NCBI RefSeq assembly: GCF_007860185.1
Contig: NZ_SJPY01000002.1
Span: forward strand, 651,775 to 715,774
Origin: Novipirellula aureliae
GTDB taxonomy: Bacteria > Planctomycetota > Planctomycetia > Pirellulales > Pirellulaceae
DNA length: 64,000 nt
Direction: 5' to 3'
A model generated the notes under the pieces. It made no database searches and was not told where the DNA came from. It worked only from the letters and a program-made list of their open reading frames with translations. Positions 18,056 to 26,525 of this stretch are shown here, in pieces (position 1 is the stretch's first letter; each line of letters begins with the position of its first letter). A program made the position numbers and the translations under genes.

Positions 18056-20200
18056 ATGAAACAACTCATGGTATTGATGTTGGCAATGCTGGCCAGCAAC
18101 GTTTGTAGCGCCCAGGCGCCGCAGGCTGATTTCTATGTTTCGGTCGATGGCTCCGACAGTTGGTCAGGTACCCTCGCTCAACCCAATGCGCAGGGAAGCG
18201 ACGGACCTTTCGCAACCTTGTCGCGCGCTCGCGATGCTGTTCGCATCTTGAAGGAGAACAAGTCGGACGACATCGCCGTGCTGATTCGCGGCGGAACGTA
18301 TCCACTCGACCAAACCGTCGTGTTTGGCTTGGAAGACTCCGCAGAGGGCGATGCAACGATTACCTATGCCGCCTATCCGGGAGAGACCCCGGTGTTCAGT
18401 TCCGGGCGAGAAATCACAGGCTGGAAAAAAGTAACCGGCGAGCTTCCTGGTCTACCCGAAGATGCGGTCGGAAAACTACAAGTGGCCGATGTCTCGGGCA
18501 AGTTCTTGACGCTCTATGATAACGAGGGAATGCTACCACGCGCACAGTCGGAACGCTTTGTGCCGTCGGGGAACGCTACCGAACTTCGTTTTCCCAAAGG
18601 GCGTTTAAAAAACTGGCCAAATGTGACCGATGTGGAAATTGTGGTCCGCCCTACTCGGCTTTGGACGATGAACGTGCTACCCCTCGTATCGGTTGACGAA
18701 AATGCCGGGGTTGCCCGCACCGCGATACCCGCGACGTATGGGATGAACAAAATCGGCTGCTGGGTCGAGAATGTATTGGAGGAACTCGACAAGCCAGGCG
18801 AATGGGTACTCAATACGAAGGAGGGAAAGGTTTACCTTTGGCCTCGGGGCGATTCGCCTGTCATGGCTCCTCAGTTGATCGAGTTTATCCGAGTCGAAGG
18901 GGAAGTCGATCAGCAAGGCCCCGAAGATACGCCCGTTCGCAACCTTGTCTTCCGCGGCCTCACGTTCAAGCATGGCGAACGGTATACACTGGCGAAGGAC
19001 GATGCAGGGACACAGCACGACTGGGATATGTTCGACAAGGACAACGCGCTCTTTCGTCTGCGTGGAGCCGAGAACTGCGCCGTTGAGCAGTGTCATTTTC
19101 TTTACAGCGGAAGCGGTGCCATCCGCGTGGACCTGCATGGCCAGAAAAACAAAATTACCGACAACCACATCGAACATCTTGGCGGGGGCGGCATTCTCCT
19201 CTGCGGCTATGGTCCTGGCACCAAGGACGTGAACAAAAACAATCTCGTCTACAACAACGACATTCATCATATCGGCGAAATCTACTGGCATTCACCCGGA
19301 ATTTTCCTTTGCCAAAGCGGAGACAACCGTATAGCGAATAATCTAATTCATCATACAAATTACTCAGGAATGATTGTTTCCGGAATCGTAACGCGATTTT
19401 TCGTGAAGCAAAACAAACGCGAATCAAGCCGTGCCATCCGCTGGCATGAAGTTGGAAACGTGCCGAACAATCCCGACCTGGAAGACGTTCGCCCCTATTT
19501 GCATACACGCAACAACCTCATTGAATACAATGAGATTCATCACGTCATGCAAATCCTAGGTGACGGCAATGGAATTTACGTTCGCGGCGCTGGTGCAGGC
19601 AACGTGATTCGCAGCAACTACATCCATCATCTGGTCTCCGACATCAACGGGCAGAGTGGGATGCGGACCGACGGAGGGCAAATGGATACCCTGTTCACCG
19701 GAAACCTGCTCTACAAATGCAAGTCGCAAGGGATGACGTTAAAGCTGAACAACCGCTTTGAAAACAACATTGTCGCCGACGTCATTGCGCCACGCGGTGT
19801 CTATCTGAAAATCGTCGAAGGCCCCATGAAGGGCGCGAGCAATAAACGGAACATCTACTATTCAACATTGGCAGACTGCGACTTTATCTCTGAGCCCGGT
19901 GCCGGAAAGGGATTGGTAGGCGAAGACCGTAGAGGTCGTGTGGCTGCGCGGATGACAGACATCGATTCGGACTATAATTTTTACTACTGCAAAGCAGACA
20001 ATCGCATCGGGGAAGCGACGTTAAAAAAACTGCAAAGCGATGGTGGCGATACCAACAGCCAGGCAGTTGATCCGATGTTCGTCGACCCGGAAAACGGTGA
20101 CTTCCGATTTAGACCGGATTCACCTGCGTTGAAGATGGGCATTGTGCCAATAGATCTATCCAAAATCGGCCTTCGTGACCAAGCGCCAACGAACCAGTAG
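18056..20200 (+). CDS. secreted right-handed beta-helix glycosidase-like protein (GH141-like)
   Basis: A 714-residue exported protein. The signal peptide is at about 1-20. The N-terminal signature YVSVDGSDSWSGT, then GPFATLSRARDAVR and a first beta-helix turn, is typical of the pectate-lyase-like group that includes GH141 (an alpha-L-fucosidase/xylanase family). From about 290 to 600 repeated coils are seen: NLVFRGLTF, NCAVEQCHF, NKITDNHIEHL, NLVYNNDIHHI and NRIANNLIHH, with many HH and NN pairs on the helix face. It ends with DPMFVDPENGDFRF, a common finishing element. Family assignment is from pattern, not a search. It is encoded between the GH29-SGNH gene and a palindromic element with a GH29-like gene beyond. 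Confidence 0.75.
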   Translation: MKQLMVLMLAMLASNVCSAQAPQADFYVSVDGSDSWSGTLAQPNAQGSDGPFATLSRARDAVRILKENKSDDIAVLIRGGTYPLDQTVVFGLEDSAEGDATITYAAYPGETPVFSSGREITGWKKVTGELPGLPEDAVGKLQVADVSGKFLTLYDNEGMLPRAQSERFVPSGNATELRFPKGRLKNWPNVTDVEIVVRPTRLWTMNVLPLVSVDENAGVARTAIPATYGMNKIGCWVENVLEELDKPGEWVLNTKEGKVYLWPRGDSPVMAPQLIEFIRVEGEVDQQGPEDTPVRNLVFRGLTFKHGERYTLAKDDAGTQHDWDMFDKDNALFRLRGAENCAVEQCHFLYSGSGAIRVDLHGQKNKITDNHIEHLGGGGILLCGYGPGTKDVNKNNLVYNNDIHHIGEIYWHSPGIFLCQSGDNRIANNLIHHTNYSGMIVSGIVTRFFVKQNKRESSRAIRWHEVGNVPNNPDLEDVRPYLHTRNNLIEYNEIHHVMQILGDGNGIYVRGAGAGNVIRSNYIHHLVSDINGQSGMRTDGGQMDTLFTGNLLYKCKSQGMTLKLNNRFENNIVADVIAPRGVYLKIVEGPMKGASNKRNIYYSTLADCDFISEPGAGKGLVGEDRRGRVAARMTDIDSDYNFYYCKADNRIGEATLKKLQSDGGDTNSQAVDPMFVDPENGDFRFRPDSPALKMGIVPIDLSKIGLRDQAPTNQ

Positions 20201-20218
20201 CAACACACAAACTAACCG

Positions 20219-20336
20219 AGTGCTTTGGCAGGGATGAGAATTACGGTTGGCAGTAGTGGATCTTGTTAAAGATCCCTCATGCGGAAGGATCTTTAACAAG
20301 ATCCACTACCCTAGGGGGAATCGTTGACAAAGCACT
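20219..20336. repeat. 118-bp nested palindromic element
   Basis: A perfect 23-base inverted pair (20253-20275 and 20287-20309, 11-base spacer) has the same sequence as the units at 15335-15601. Outside it lie imperfect outer arms, AGTGCTTTGGCA (20219-20230) and TGACAAAGCACT (20325-20336). The outer left arm and flank are also related, in reverse orientation, to 39175-39215. It starts 19 bases after the stop of the beta-helix gene. Confidence 0.85.
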
Positions 20337-20454
20337 AATGCGTCAAACGCAACTCAAGAATAGAAATCATTGATCCAACGCAAACGCACAATCAATCTGG
20401 ACACTTACGATTCGTTATAAACGTTTAAACACCATGGAATATCAGAGCAAAACA

Positions 20455-21993
20455 ATGAAGAACCACAGAATGAAGACTTGGAGCTACTTGCTGCTAGCGG
20501 CGTTGATACCGAGTGCGACGAGCGTTACTTTTGCGCAGGAGGCGAACCAGTCATCCACCAAGGTATACCAACTGCGTCCCGATGGCGTGACCGCCATCAT
20601 CGCCTCCAATGGGGCACTGTCCGGCAACGCCAAGCGACATTCGAGGAGCAGCAATGTGGTACACGGTTTTGATTCGCCACAGGACACGGTGACCTGGACG
20701 GTCAACGTACCGCAGGACGATGAATACGTCGTCGACGTGCTCTACAGCAAGCAAGAACAGGCGGAACTGGAGGTTAGCTCGGGTGACTCTGTCCTGACGG
20801 CTCCATCCATCATCAGGACCTGGGACTACCGCCCCTTCTTCTGGCGTCAGGAGTTGCCCGGTACCATGCATCTTAAGGCTGGCGAGAACCAGATCACTTT
20901 TCGCGTGCCTGATGCCAAACCGGTGGCAACTTCAGGTAGATCTCCACGGTTCGGCCAGGGTGTGACGGAAGATTTCCACCTGTTTTCCATCGAATTGGGC
21001 ACGGCCGCAGCGCGTAAGGCAGAAGTGGAGCGGGCCAAGGCGATTCGTGGCGATGCCTCGTGGATGATCGAGGGGAAATATGGCATCTTCGTCCATTGGT
21101 CGTCACAGAGTCGCGGTTTCAATATTGGTGAAAAGAGAGCGGACTGGTTTCAAAAATCGGTGGAGATGTTTGATGTCAACGTGTTTGCCGATGCCGTCGA
21201 ACGCACGGGCGCCTCTTGGATTACCTTCACCGCGACACACCAGGGATTCTATTGGCCCGGCCCTAACGCCGCCATCGACAAGGTTGCTCCAGGACGCACG
21301 GCCGAACGCGATTTGCTGGGCGAAATCATCGACGAACTGGACAAGCGCGGCATTGCCACCCTGTTCTATCTACACACCGGCTATAACGGCTACGACCCCA
21401 AGGTATGGCGTGAGGCTCTGGGTGCCAACGATCCGGACACCAAGCGTTTCAGCGACAATATCGAAGCGATCCTACGCGATTGTAGTCTGCGTTATGGAGA
21501 GAAGCTGAAGGGCTTTGGCTATATGGACGGCGCACTGGCCTGGGATTATCCCCTCAATCCATCGTGGGAAGGCTGGGCCCGTGCGATCAAGGCGGGCAAT
21601 CCCAACGCGGTGGTCGGCCTCAGTACCAACCGAGGACCGGCGGTCAGTCCCTTTAGCGAACTGGGCGTCACCGATGGCGGCAGCGAACTACGACAACCTG
21701 ATCCCCAACTCTTCGGCCCAGGCAAACAACTCGGCGACGTCACTCCTGCATGGTGGTGTCTCATGGACCGGGACGGTTGGTTTATCAATCGACCGATGAA
21801 TGCTAAGTGGGGACCAGGTCCGGTACATTCCACCGAGGAATACGTTGACTTCTTCAAACGTATGGCAGAGGCCAAGATTCCGGTGACCATCAACCTGGTT
21901 CTAACCGCGGATGTCACGGATGATCACCCCGTCTTCAATCCCGAGTGCATTGCCGTGATGGAAGAGGTACGCAAGGCCGTTCATGGCAAGTAA
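20455..21993 (+). CDS. secreted GH29-like protein with N-terminal carbohydrate-binding-like domain
   Basis: A 512-residue exported protein. The signal peptide (about 1-27, ending VTFAQ) is followed by a beta-sandwich of about 140 residues that resembles a carbohydrate-binding module (VTWTVNVPQDDEYVVDVLYS, LKAGENQITFRV). A divergent GH29 barrel then starts at about residue 195: KYGIFVHWSSQSRG, GASWITFTATHQGFYWPG and KGFGYMDGALAW. D358 in YMDG sits where the GH29 nucleophile lies, although the usual W-F-D is not kept. The C-terminus (TDDHPVFNPECIAVMEEVRK) recurs almost unchanged in the deleted relic at 46442. The start is uncertain among 20434, 20455 and 20470. It is related to the proteins at 22098 and 42708. 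Confidence 0.65.
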   Translation: MKNHRMKTWSYLLLAALIPSATSVTFAQEANQSSTKVYQLRPDGVTAIIASNGALSGNAKRHSRSSNVVHGFDSPQDTVTWTVNVPQDDEYVVDVLYSKQEQAELEVSSGDSVLTAPSIIRTWDYRPFFWRQELPGTMHLKAGENQITFRVPDAKPVATSGRSPRFGQGVTEDFHLFSIELGTAAARKAEVERAKAIRGDASWMIEGKYGIFVHWSSQSRGFNIGEKRADWFQKSVEMFDVNVFADAVERTGASWITFTATHQGFYWPGPNAAIDKVAPGRTAERDLLGEIIDELDKRGIATLFYLHTGYNGYDPKVWREALGANDPDTKRFSDNIEAILRDCSLRYGEKLKGFGYMDGALAWDYPLNPSWEGWARAIKAGNPNAVVGLSTNRGPAVSPFSELGVTDGGSELRQPDPQLFGPGKQLGDVTPAWWCLMDRDGWFINRPMNAKWGPGPVHSTEEYVDFFKRMAEAKIPVTINLVLTADVTDDHPVFNPECIAVMEEVRKAVHGK

Positions 21994-22097
21994 GCAATGA
22001 TTTATTACGGACTCGAAACTTAATACCATTGCCGTTATCGCGGGAGCCGTCGTTGTCGGTTTTCGTACAGACGGCCATTTCAGAGAAGGAAAAATCA

Positions 22098-23690
22098 ATG
22101 AAGCGACATCTTGTGACAATACTGATCTTATTGACCGCAAACGCCTGGTGTGCTCGATCAACGCAGGCTCAGGGAGAGAGTGTTCCGTCGGATACGGCTG
22201 AAACTCTCCCAGATCCCTTGCTAGGCAAACGCGCTGACTGGCTCAGAGGCTCGTGGGGACTCAATTGGAAACCGGTGAACTTGTACAATGGGCGAAGTGA
22301 AAGCCTCACCATTGACGATTTCCTTGACCAGATCAGTGGGCTGAAGACTATCGATTATCTTCAGCTACATTTAGGGGATTCACACAAGAATTCATGCGTG
22401 CATCTGGGCACGCATGATTTGCTGGAAAGCCTGTGGCAAGGCGACACGAATGCTCGTGGAAACCCCATCAATCTCGTGGTTCCTCGCAAGTCAGCCGGAG
22501 AGGATCCCTTCTTGAAAATGCTCAAGGCGACCAAGGCGGCCGGGTTGAAAACACAACTCTATGTCAATTCCGCGAACATGTTGGCGTTCACGGGTCAAAA
22601 CCCGAGCGCTTTCCCAAATATCACGGAGCGGTGGAAAGCTTGGTGCGACACCAACCCTGAGGCTCAGGCTTTCATCGCCAGCCAGCCGTACCATACCCAT
22701 GCCCGGTATCCGAATCGGAAATACATGTTCTGTTATGCGGAGTTTGTGTTAAAGGATTACTCGATCCGCTATGGTGATTTGGTTGATGGTTGGTTGTTCG
22801 ATGCCGGTCACCAATTCATAGGAAGAAACGGCGACAATCCTACGAGTGGCAAAGCGGAGGATCAGAGGCTCTACCGAGCCTTTGCTCTCGCTTGTCGTGC
22901 TGGGAATCCCAATACGGCGGTTTGTTTTAATAACGGTCCCGAGAGAGATACCGAAGAGTTGAATCCGTTCTCGGAAGCGACGCGGTACGATGATTATATG
23001 TTCGGCCATCCTTACGCTCCCCGGGTAAGCCTGGGGGATCATGCTTCGAGGACCTATGAAAGAAACTACGCGCACATCCAAAAGATCACCGAGACCGGTG
23101 GCAACGTCCATGCCGGCGGGGCCTGGACCTGGGACGACAAGGTTGTGGGGCATTTTGATCCGCCCATGAGTAGCACCCGTTGGAATACCGGCTCGACGCC
23201 AGGGTTAACCGATGAAGAATTTCTGCTCTGGAATCTGGAATCCGCCAGAGGCGGCGGCGCCATCTCTTGGGGGGCGCCCCTCGTAAGACCCGAGGGTGCG
23301 GGGGATGAATTGCTGATCCAAGATTGGGGCATGGCTCAGCTAGCCTTGATGGATGAGCATTTGAGTATCCACCAAGCTCCCGGTGCGCCGAATTGGTCGC
23401 GGGCAGAAACCTACCTGCCCGATGCCACGATGAGCCAGGCCTATTCACGTACGCTGGTGGAAGGTGTCGATTTCTGGGATCCTGAAGGGGAGAATGTGAC
23501 CCTGAGCTTAGTGGACGCGCCGACTTGGTTGAGCCTCAAGCAAGACACCGCACAGCCTGGACATTGGTTGTTGCAGGGCATGCCCACGGAAACATCGGAA
23601 ACGGAACACAAATTCCGTTTGCGTGCCGAAGATGCGACGGGCGCGACCGACCGTTGGGTGGAACTCAAGGTGGGGGCGCTGGCGATGTAG
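22098..23690 (+). CDS. secreted GH29-like TIM-barrel protein with C-terminal Ig-like domain
   Basis: A 530-residue exported protein with a signal peptide at about 1-25. No N-terminal binding module is present. The barrel shows LKTQLYVNSANML, FVLKDYSIRYGDLVDGWLFDAG, with D235 of WLFD at the position of the GH29 nucleophile, and LLWNLESARGGGAISWGAP late in the domain. The last 80 residues resemble a cadherin/Ig-type beta domain of the sort that starts VDFWDPEGENVTLSLVDAPTWLSL. Family membership is a judgement from motif order. It is encoded 104 bases after the related GH29-like gene, with AGAAGGAAAAA upstream of the ATG, and is followed by the GH116 gene. Confidence 0.6.
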   Translation: MKRHLVTILILLTANAWCARSTQAQGESVPSDTAETLPDPLLGKRADWLRGSWGLNWKPVNLYNGRSESLTIDDFLDQISGLKTIDYLQLHLGDSHKNSCVHLGTHDLLESLWQGDTNARGNPINLVVPRKSAGEDPFLKMLKATKAAGLKTQLYVNSANMLAFTGQNPSAFPNITERWKAWCDTNPEAQAFIASQPYHTHARYPNRKYMFCYAEFVLKDYSIRYGDLVDGWLFDAGHQFIGRNGDNPTSGKAEDQRLYRAFALACRAGNPNTAVCFNNGPERDTEELNPFSEATRYDDYMFGHPYAPRVSLGDHASRTYERNYAHIQKITETGGNVHAGGAWTWDDKVVGHFDPPMSSTRWNTGSTPGLTDEEFLLWNLESARGGGAISWGAPLVRPEGAGDELLIQDWGMAQLALMDEHLSIHQAPGAPNWSRAETYLPDATMSQAYSRTLVEGVDFWDPEGENVTLSLVDAPTWLSLKQDTAQPGHWLLQGMPTETSETEHKFRLRAEDATGATDRWVELKVGALAM

Positions 23691-23849
23691 AGCACCGTCG
23701 CATCGCGATCCACAACGTAAGGATTGTAGTCCATCGCTAGGAAAAACATCCTGCGATAGAGAATTTACCGAGTGCTTGAAGTAGAAAAACCGCTCGGGAA
23801 CAGGAAGAGAGAGAATCGGTTTTTGACTGTGAAAGGACGGTTTATTTTA

Positions 23850-26495
23850 ATGTATCCACAAGCGCGGCTTCAAGTTGTATTGGCCGTCTGCCTGCTCGCT
23901 CCTGCAGCGTTTGCAGTAGATCCTGGCACCTTGTATCGCAACACGATTCCCAAGGACAAGCAACTGGATCCGGCCTGGGTTCAATCGCTGACCGAGCGGG
24001 GGCATGCTCTCGATACCGGAATTGCTGGTTCGAAGCGGGATGATTCGCTGAAATTCATCGGTATGCCAGTCGGAGGCATCGGCTGTGGCACGGTCTATTT
24101 GAGCGGCGACGGACGCCTCTATGTCTGGGATATTTGGAGTCAGGGATACGCTGGCGTCCTGCCCAATACGACCGAGTCGCCGATGGGGTTTCCCGGAGGC
24201 ACCAGGACCGGACACGTAAATGCAGCGAGTGGATCAAGCTATTTAAACCCGCCGACCTTTGAAAGGTTTACTCCAGACTTTTCACAAGGGTTCGGTATCA
24301 GGTTTCAGGATGGAAGCCTGAAGGAATTCAATGCAGGGGGATGGGAGTCAGTCGAGTTTACCGGTAAATGGCCGATTGGAACGGTTTCGTATAAGGATTC
24401 CACGAGTCCGATCGATGCCGAATTGAAGGCCTACTCGCCATTTATCCCGCTGAGCCTAGACGACTCAACGATGCCGGTCACCGTATTGAGCTATCGCTTG
24501 ACCAATGTGTCGGATCAGCCCGTCTCGGCGGAGCTTGTTGGCTGGCTTGAGAACATCAGCACGGTTGCGGTTGCAGATCAACAAGGGGCGTTTCAGAGCG
24601 ATCCACGGTTTACCTCTGTCAGCCATCACTGTGAGATGCAACTTCCGGCTGGGCGAGGTAAAAATGCGGGGCTACCCCCATCGGTTCATAAGGGCACGAT
24701 GGCCATGTCCTATCTGGGGGCTGGGAAACAGACAGTCGTCGAGCAGATCCCGGGGATTGCGGCGAATGTGGTCTTGGAATCGGGACAGAGTCAGGAATTC
24801 ACGTTCCTTGTGAGCTGGCATTTTCCAGTGGTCCGAGTCCGAGAACAGCTTAAGGATCCATTGGTCGCCTATAAGAATGAGTATGCCTCTCGGTTTAAGG
24901 ATGCGCTGGCGGTCGCACATCATGTGGCCAAGAATTTTGAGCGGCTCTCATCCCAGACCTTGCAGTGGGTGGATACCTGGAATGATTCCACCTTGCCGCA
25001 GTGGCTGCTGGATCGGACGATGGCGACGGCCGATACTCTGCAGACAGCGAACTGCTTCCTGCTGGCCGATGGCAACGGCGGGCGTTTTTGGGCCTGGGAA
25101 GGCATTGGGGTTTGCCATGGCACCTGCACTCACGTTTGGCACTACGCCCAAGGAATGGCCCGGCTGTTCCCATCGCTGGAACGCAACCTACGCGAGAAGA
25201 CGGACTTTGGCTTCGCACAGTTGCCCAACGGCGCGGTGCCGTTTCGCGGGACAATCGACGGCGCCGAGGGCGGGGGTATCGCCATCGACGGCCAATGCGG
25301 CACCGTACTGCGTTCCTATCGCGAACACTTGCTCAGTGCGGACGACTCATTCCTGAAAACCAACTGGCCCAAGATCAAGCTGGCTCTAGAGTACCTTATC
25401 GACTTCGACCGTAACGACGGCGATTTTGACGGCTTACTCGATGGCAAGCAACATAACACGTTGGATGCATCGTGGTACGGTAAGGTCCATGCCATCAGTT
25501 CGCTCTACCTTGCCTCCCTACGGTCCGGTGAGGAAATGGCCAAACGAGTTGGCGATACTGAATTCGAGACGCTGTGCCGCGGTCTATACGAGAAGGGCAG
25601 TAAGGGAATCGAGACGCTGTATAACGGAGAGTATTACGTCCAGGAAGAAGATCCGAACCATCCCGAGGCCATCGGCGTGGGACCGGGCGTTTATATTGAT
25701 CAGGTCATTGGACAGTTCTGGGCCAATCAGCTGGGGCTTGGTCGCTTGTATAACGCCGAGCATATGCAGTCTGCCTTGAACTCGCTGTGGAAACACAACT
25801 TTGTGCCGGACGTCGGAACTTTCCGCGAAACCTTTCGTGAAGGACGATTCTATGCCTGGACCGGTGACGCCGGATTAATCATGTGTACCTGGCCCAACGG
25901 TGGGCTGCGTGAAAATTTCAGGAACCACCGGCCGTATCGATATTTCAATGAATGCATGAGCGGCTTCGAATATCAAGCTGCGGCCCACATGGTTGCCGAA
26001 GGAACGCCACAGCTGGTGAGGCAGGGCTTGGCCGTTACCCGCGCCATCCATGATCGCTATCGCCCCGAAGCACGCAATCCTTACAACGAAATCGAATGCT
26101 CCGATCACTATGCCCGCGCCATGGCGTCCTACGCGGTGTTCCTGGCCTCTTGTGGTTTTGTTTACGACGGCCCAGCAGCGATGATCGGCTTCGATCCCGT
26201 CATCGGTCCCGAGAACTTCCGGGCTCCATTCACTGCTGCCCAAGGCTGGGGTTCCTTCAGCCAAACAATCGATGGCGGCAAGATGACGGCTGAACTCGAT
26301 GTGCACTGGGGCTCGCTTTCGCTCAAGACACTTCGCTTGAATCCTCGTGATTCGAAAATCAAAGAGGCCACCGTGACGCTTGGTGGCAAGAAATTGAATG
26401 TCAAGCTGGTGAGGAATGAGATCGGTGTCTCCGTCGAACTCGCCGAGATGGTATCAATTTCCCCCGGACAAGTATTGGCCGTGGAACTACGTTAG
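23850..26495 (+). CDS. secreted GH116 beta-glycosidase
   Basis: An 881-residue exported enzyme of the GH116 family (glucosylceramidase GBA2 type; members act on beta-glucosides and beta-xylosides). The signal peptide is at about 1-23. The N-terminal beta-sandwich domain is at about 50-360 (KFIGMPVGGIGCGTVYLSGDG is diagnostic), and an (alpha/alpha)6 barrel runs from about 390 to 800. Candidate catalytic residues are E417 in FWAWEG (nucleophile) and D539 in HNTLDASWYG (acid/base). The ECSDHYARAMASYA segment near the C-terminus is also typical. ATG 23850 starts the signal peptide; the frame upstream is open to 23772 but charged. Its sugar specificity within a fucose-type locus is unknown. Confidence 0.87.
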   Translation: MYPQARLQVVLAVCLLAPAAFAVDPGTLYRNTIPKDKQLDPAWVQSLTERGHALDTGIAGSKRDDSLKFIGMPVGGIGCGTVYLSGDGRLYVWDIWSQGYAGVLPNTTESPMGFPGGTRTGHVNAASGSSYLNPPTFERFTPDFSQGFGIRFQDGSLKEFNAGGWESVEFTGKWPIGTVSYKDSTSPIDAELKAYSPFIPLSLDDSTMPVTVLSYRLTNVSDQPVSAELVGWLENISTVAVADQQGAFQSDPRFTSVSHHCEMQLPAGRGKNAGLPPSVHKGTMAMSYLGAGKQTVVEQIPGIAANVVLESGQSQEFTFLVSWHFPVVRVREQLKDPLVAYKNEYASRFKDALAVAHHVAKNFERLSSQTLQWVDTWNDSTLPQWLLDRTMATADTLQTANCFLLADGNGGRFWAWEGIGVCHGTCTHVWHYAQGMARLFPSLERNLREKTDFGFAQLPNGAVPFRGTIDGAEGGGIAIDGQCGTVLRSYREHLLSADDSFLKTNWPKIKLALEYLIDFDRNDGDFDGLLDGKQHNTLDASWYGKVHAISSLYLASLRSGEEMAKRVGDTEFETLCRGLYEKGSKGIETLYNGEYYVQEEDPNHPEAIGVGPGVYIDQVIGQFWANQLGLGRLYNAEHMQSALNSLWKHNFVPDVGTFRETFREGRFYAWTGDAGLIMCTWPNGGLRENFRNHRPYRYFNECMSGFEYQAAAHMVAEGTPQLVRQGLAVTRAIHDRYRPEARNPYNEIECSDHYARAMASYAVFLASCGFVYDGPAAMIGFDPVIGPENFRAPFTAAQGWGSFSQTIDGGKMTAELDVHWGSLSLKTLRLNPRDSKIKEATVTLGGKKLNVKLVRNEIGVSVELAEMVSISPGQVLAVELR

Positions 26496-26525
26496 TACAA
26501 AAAGTGAATACAAAAAGAGAAAGAT

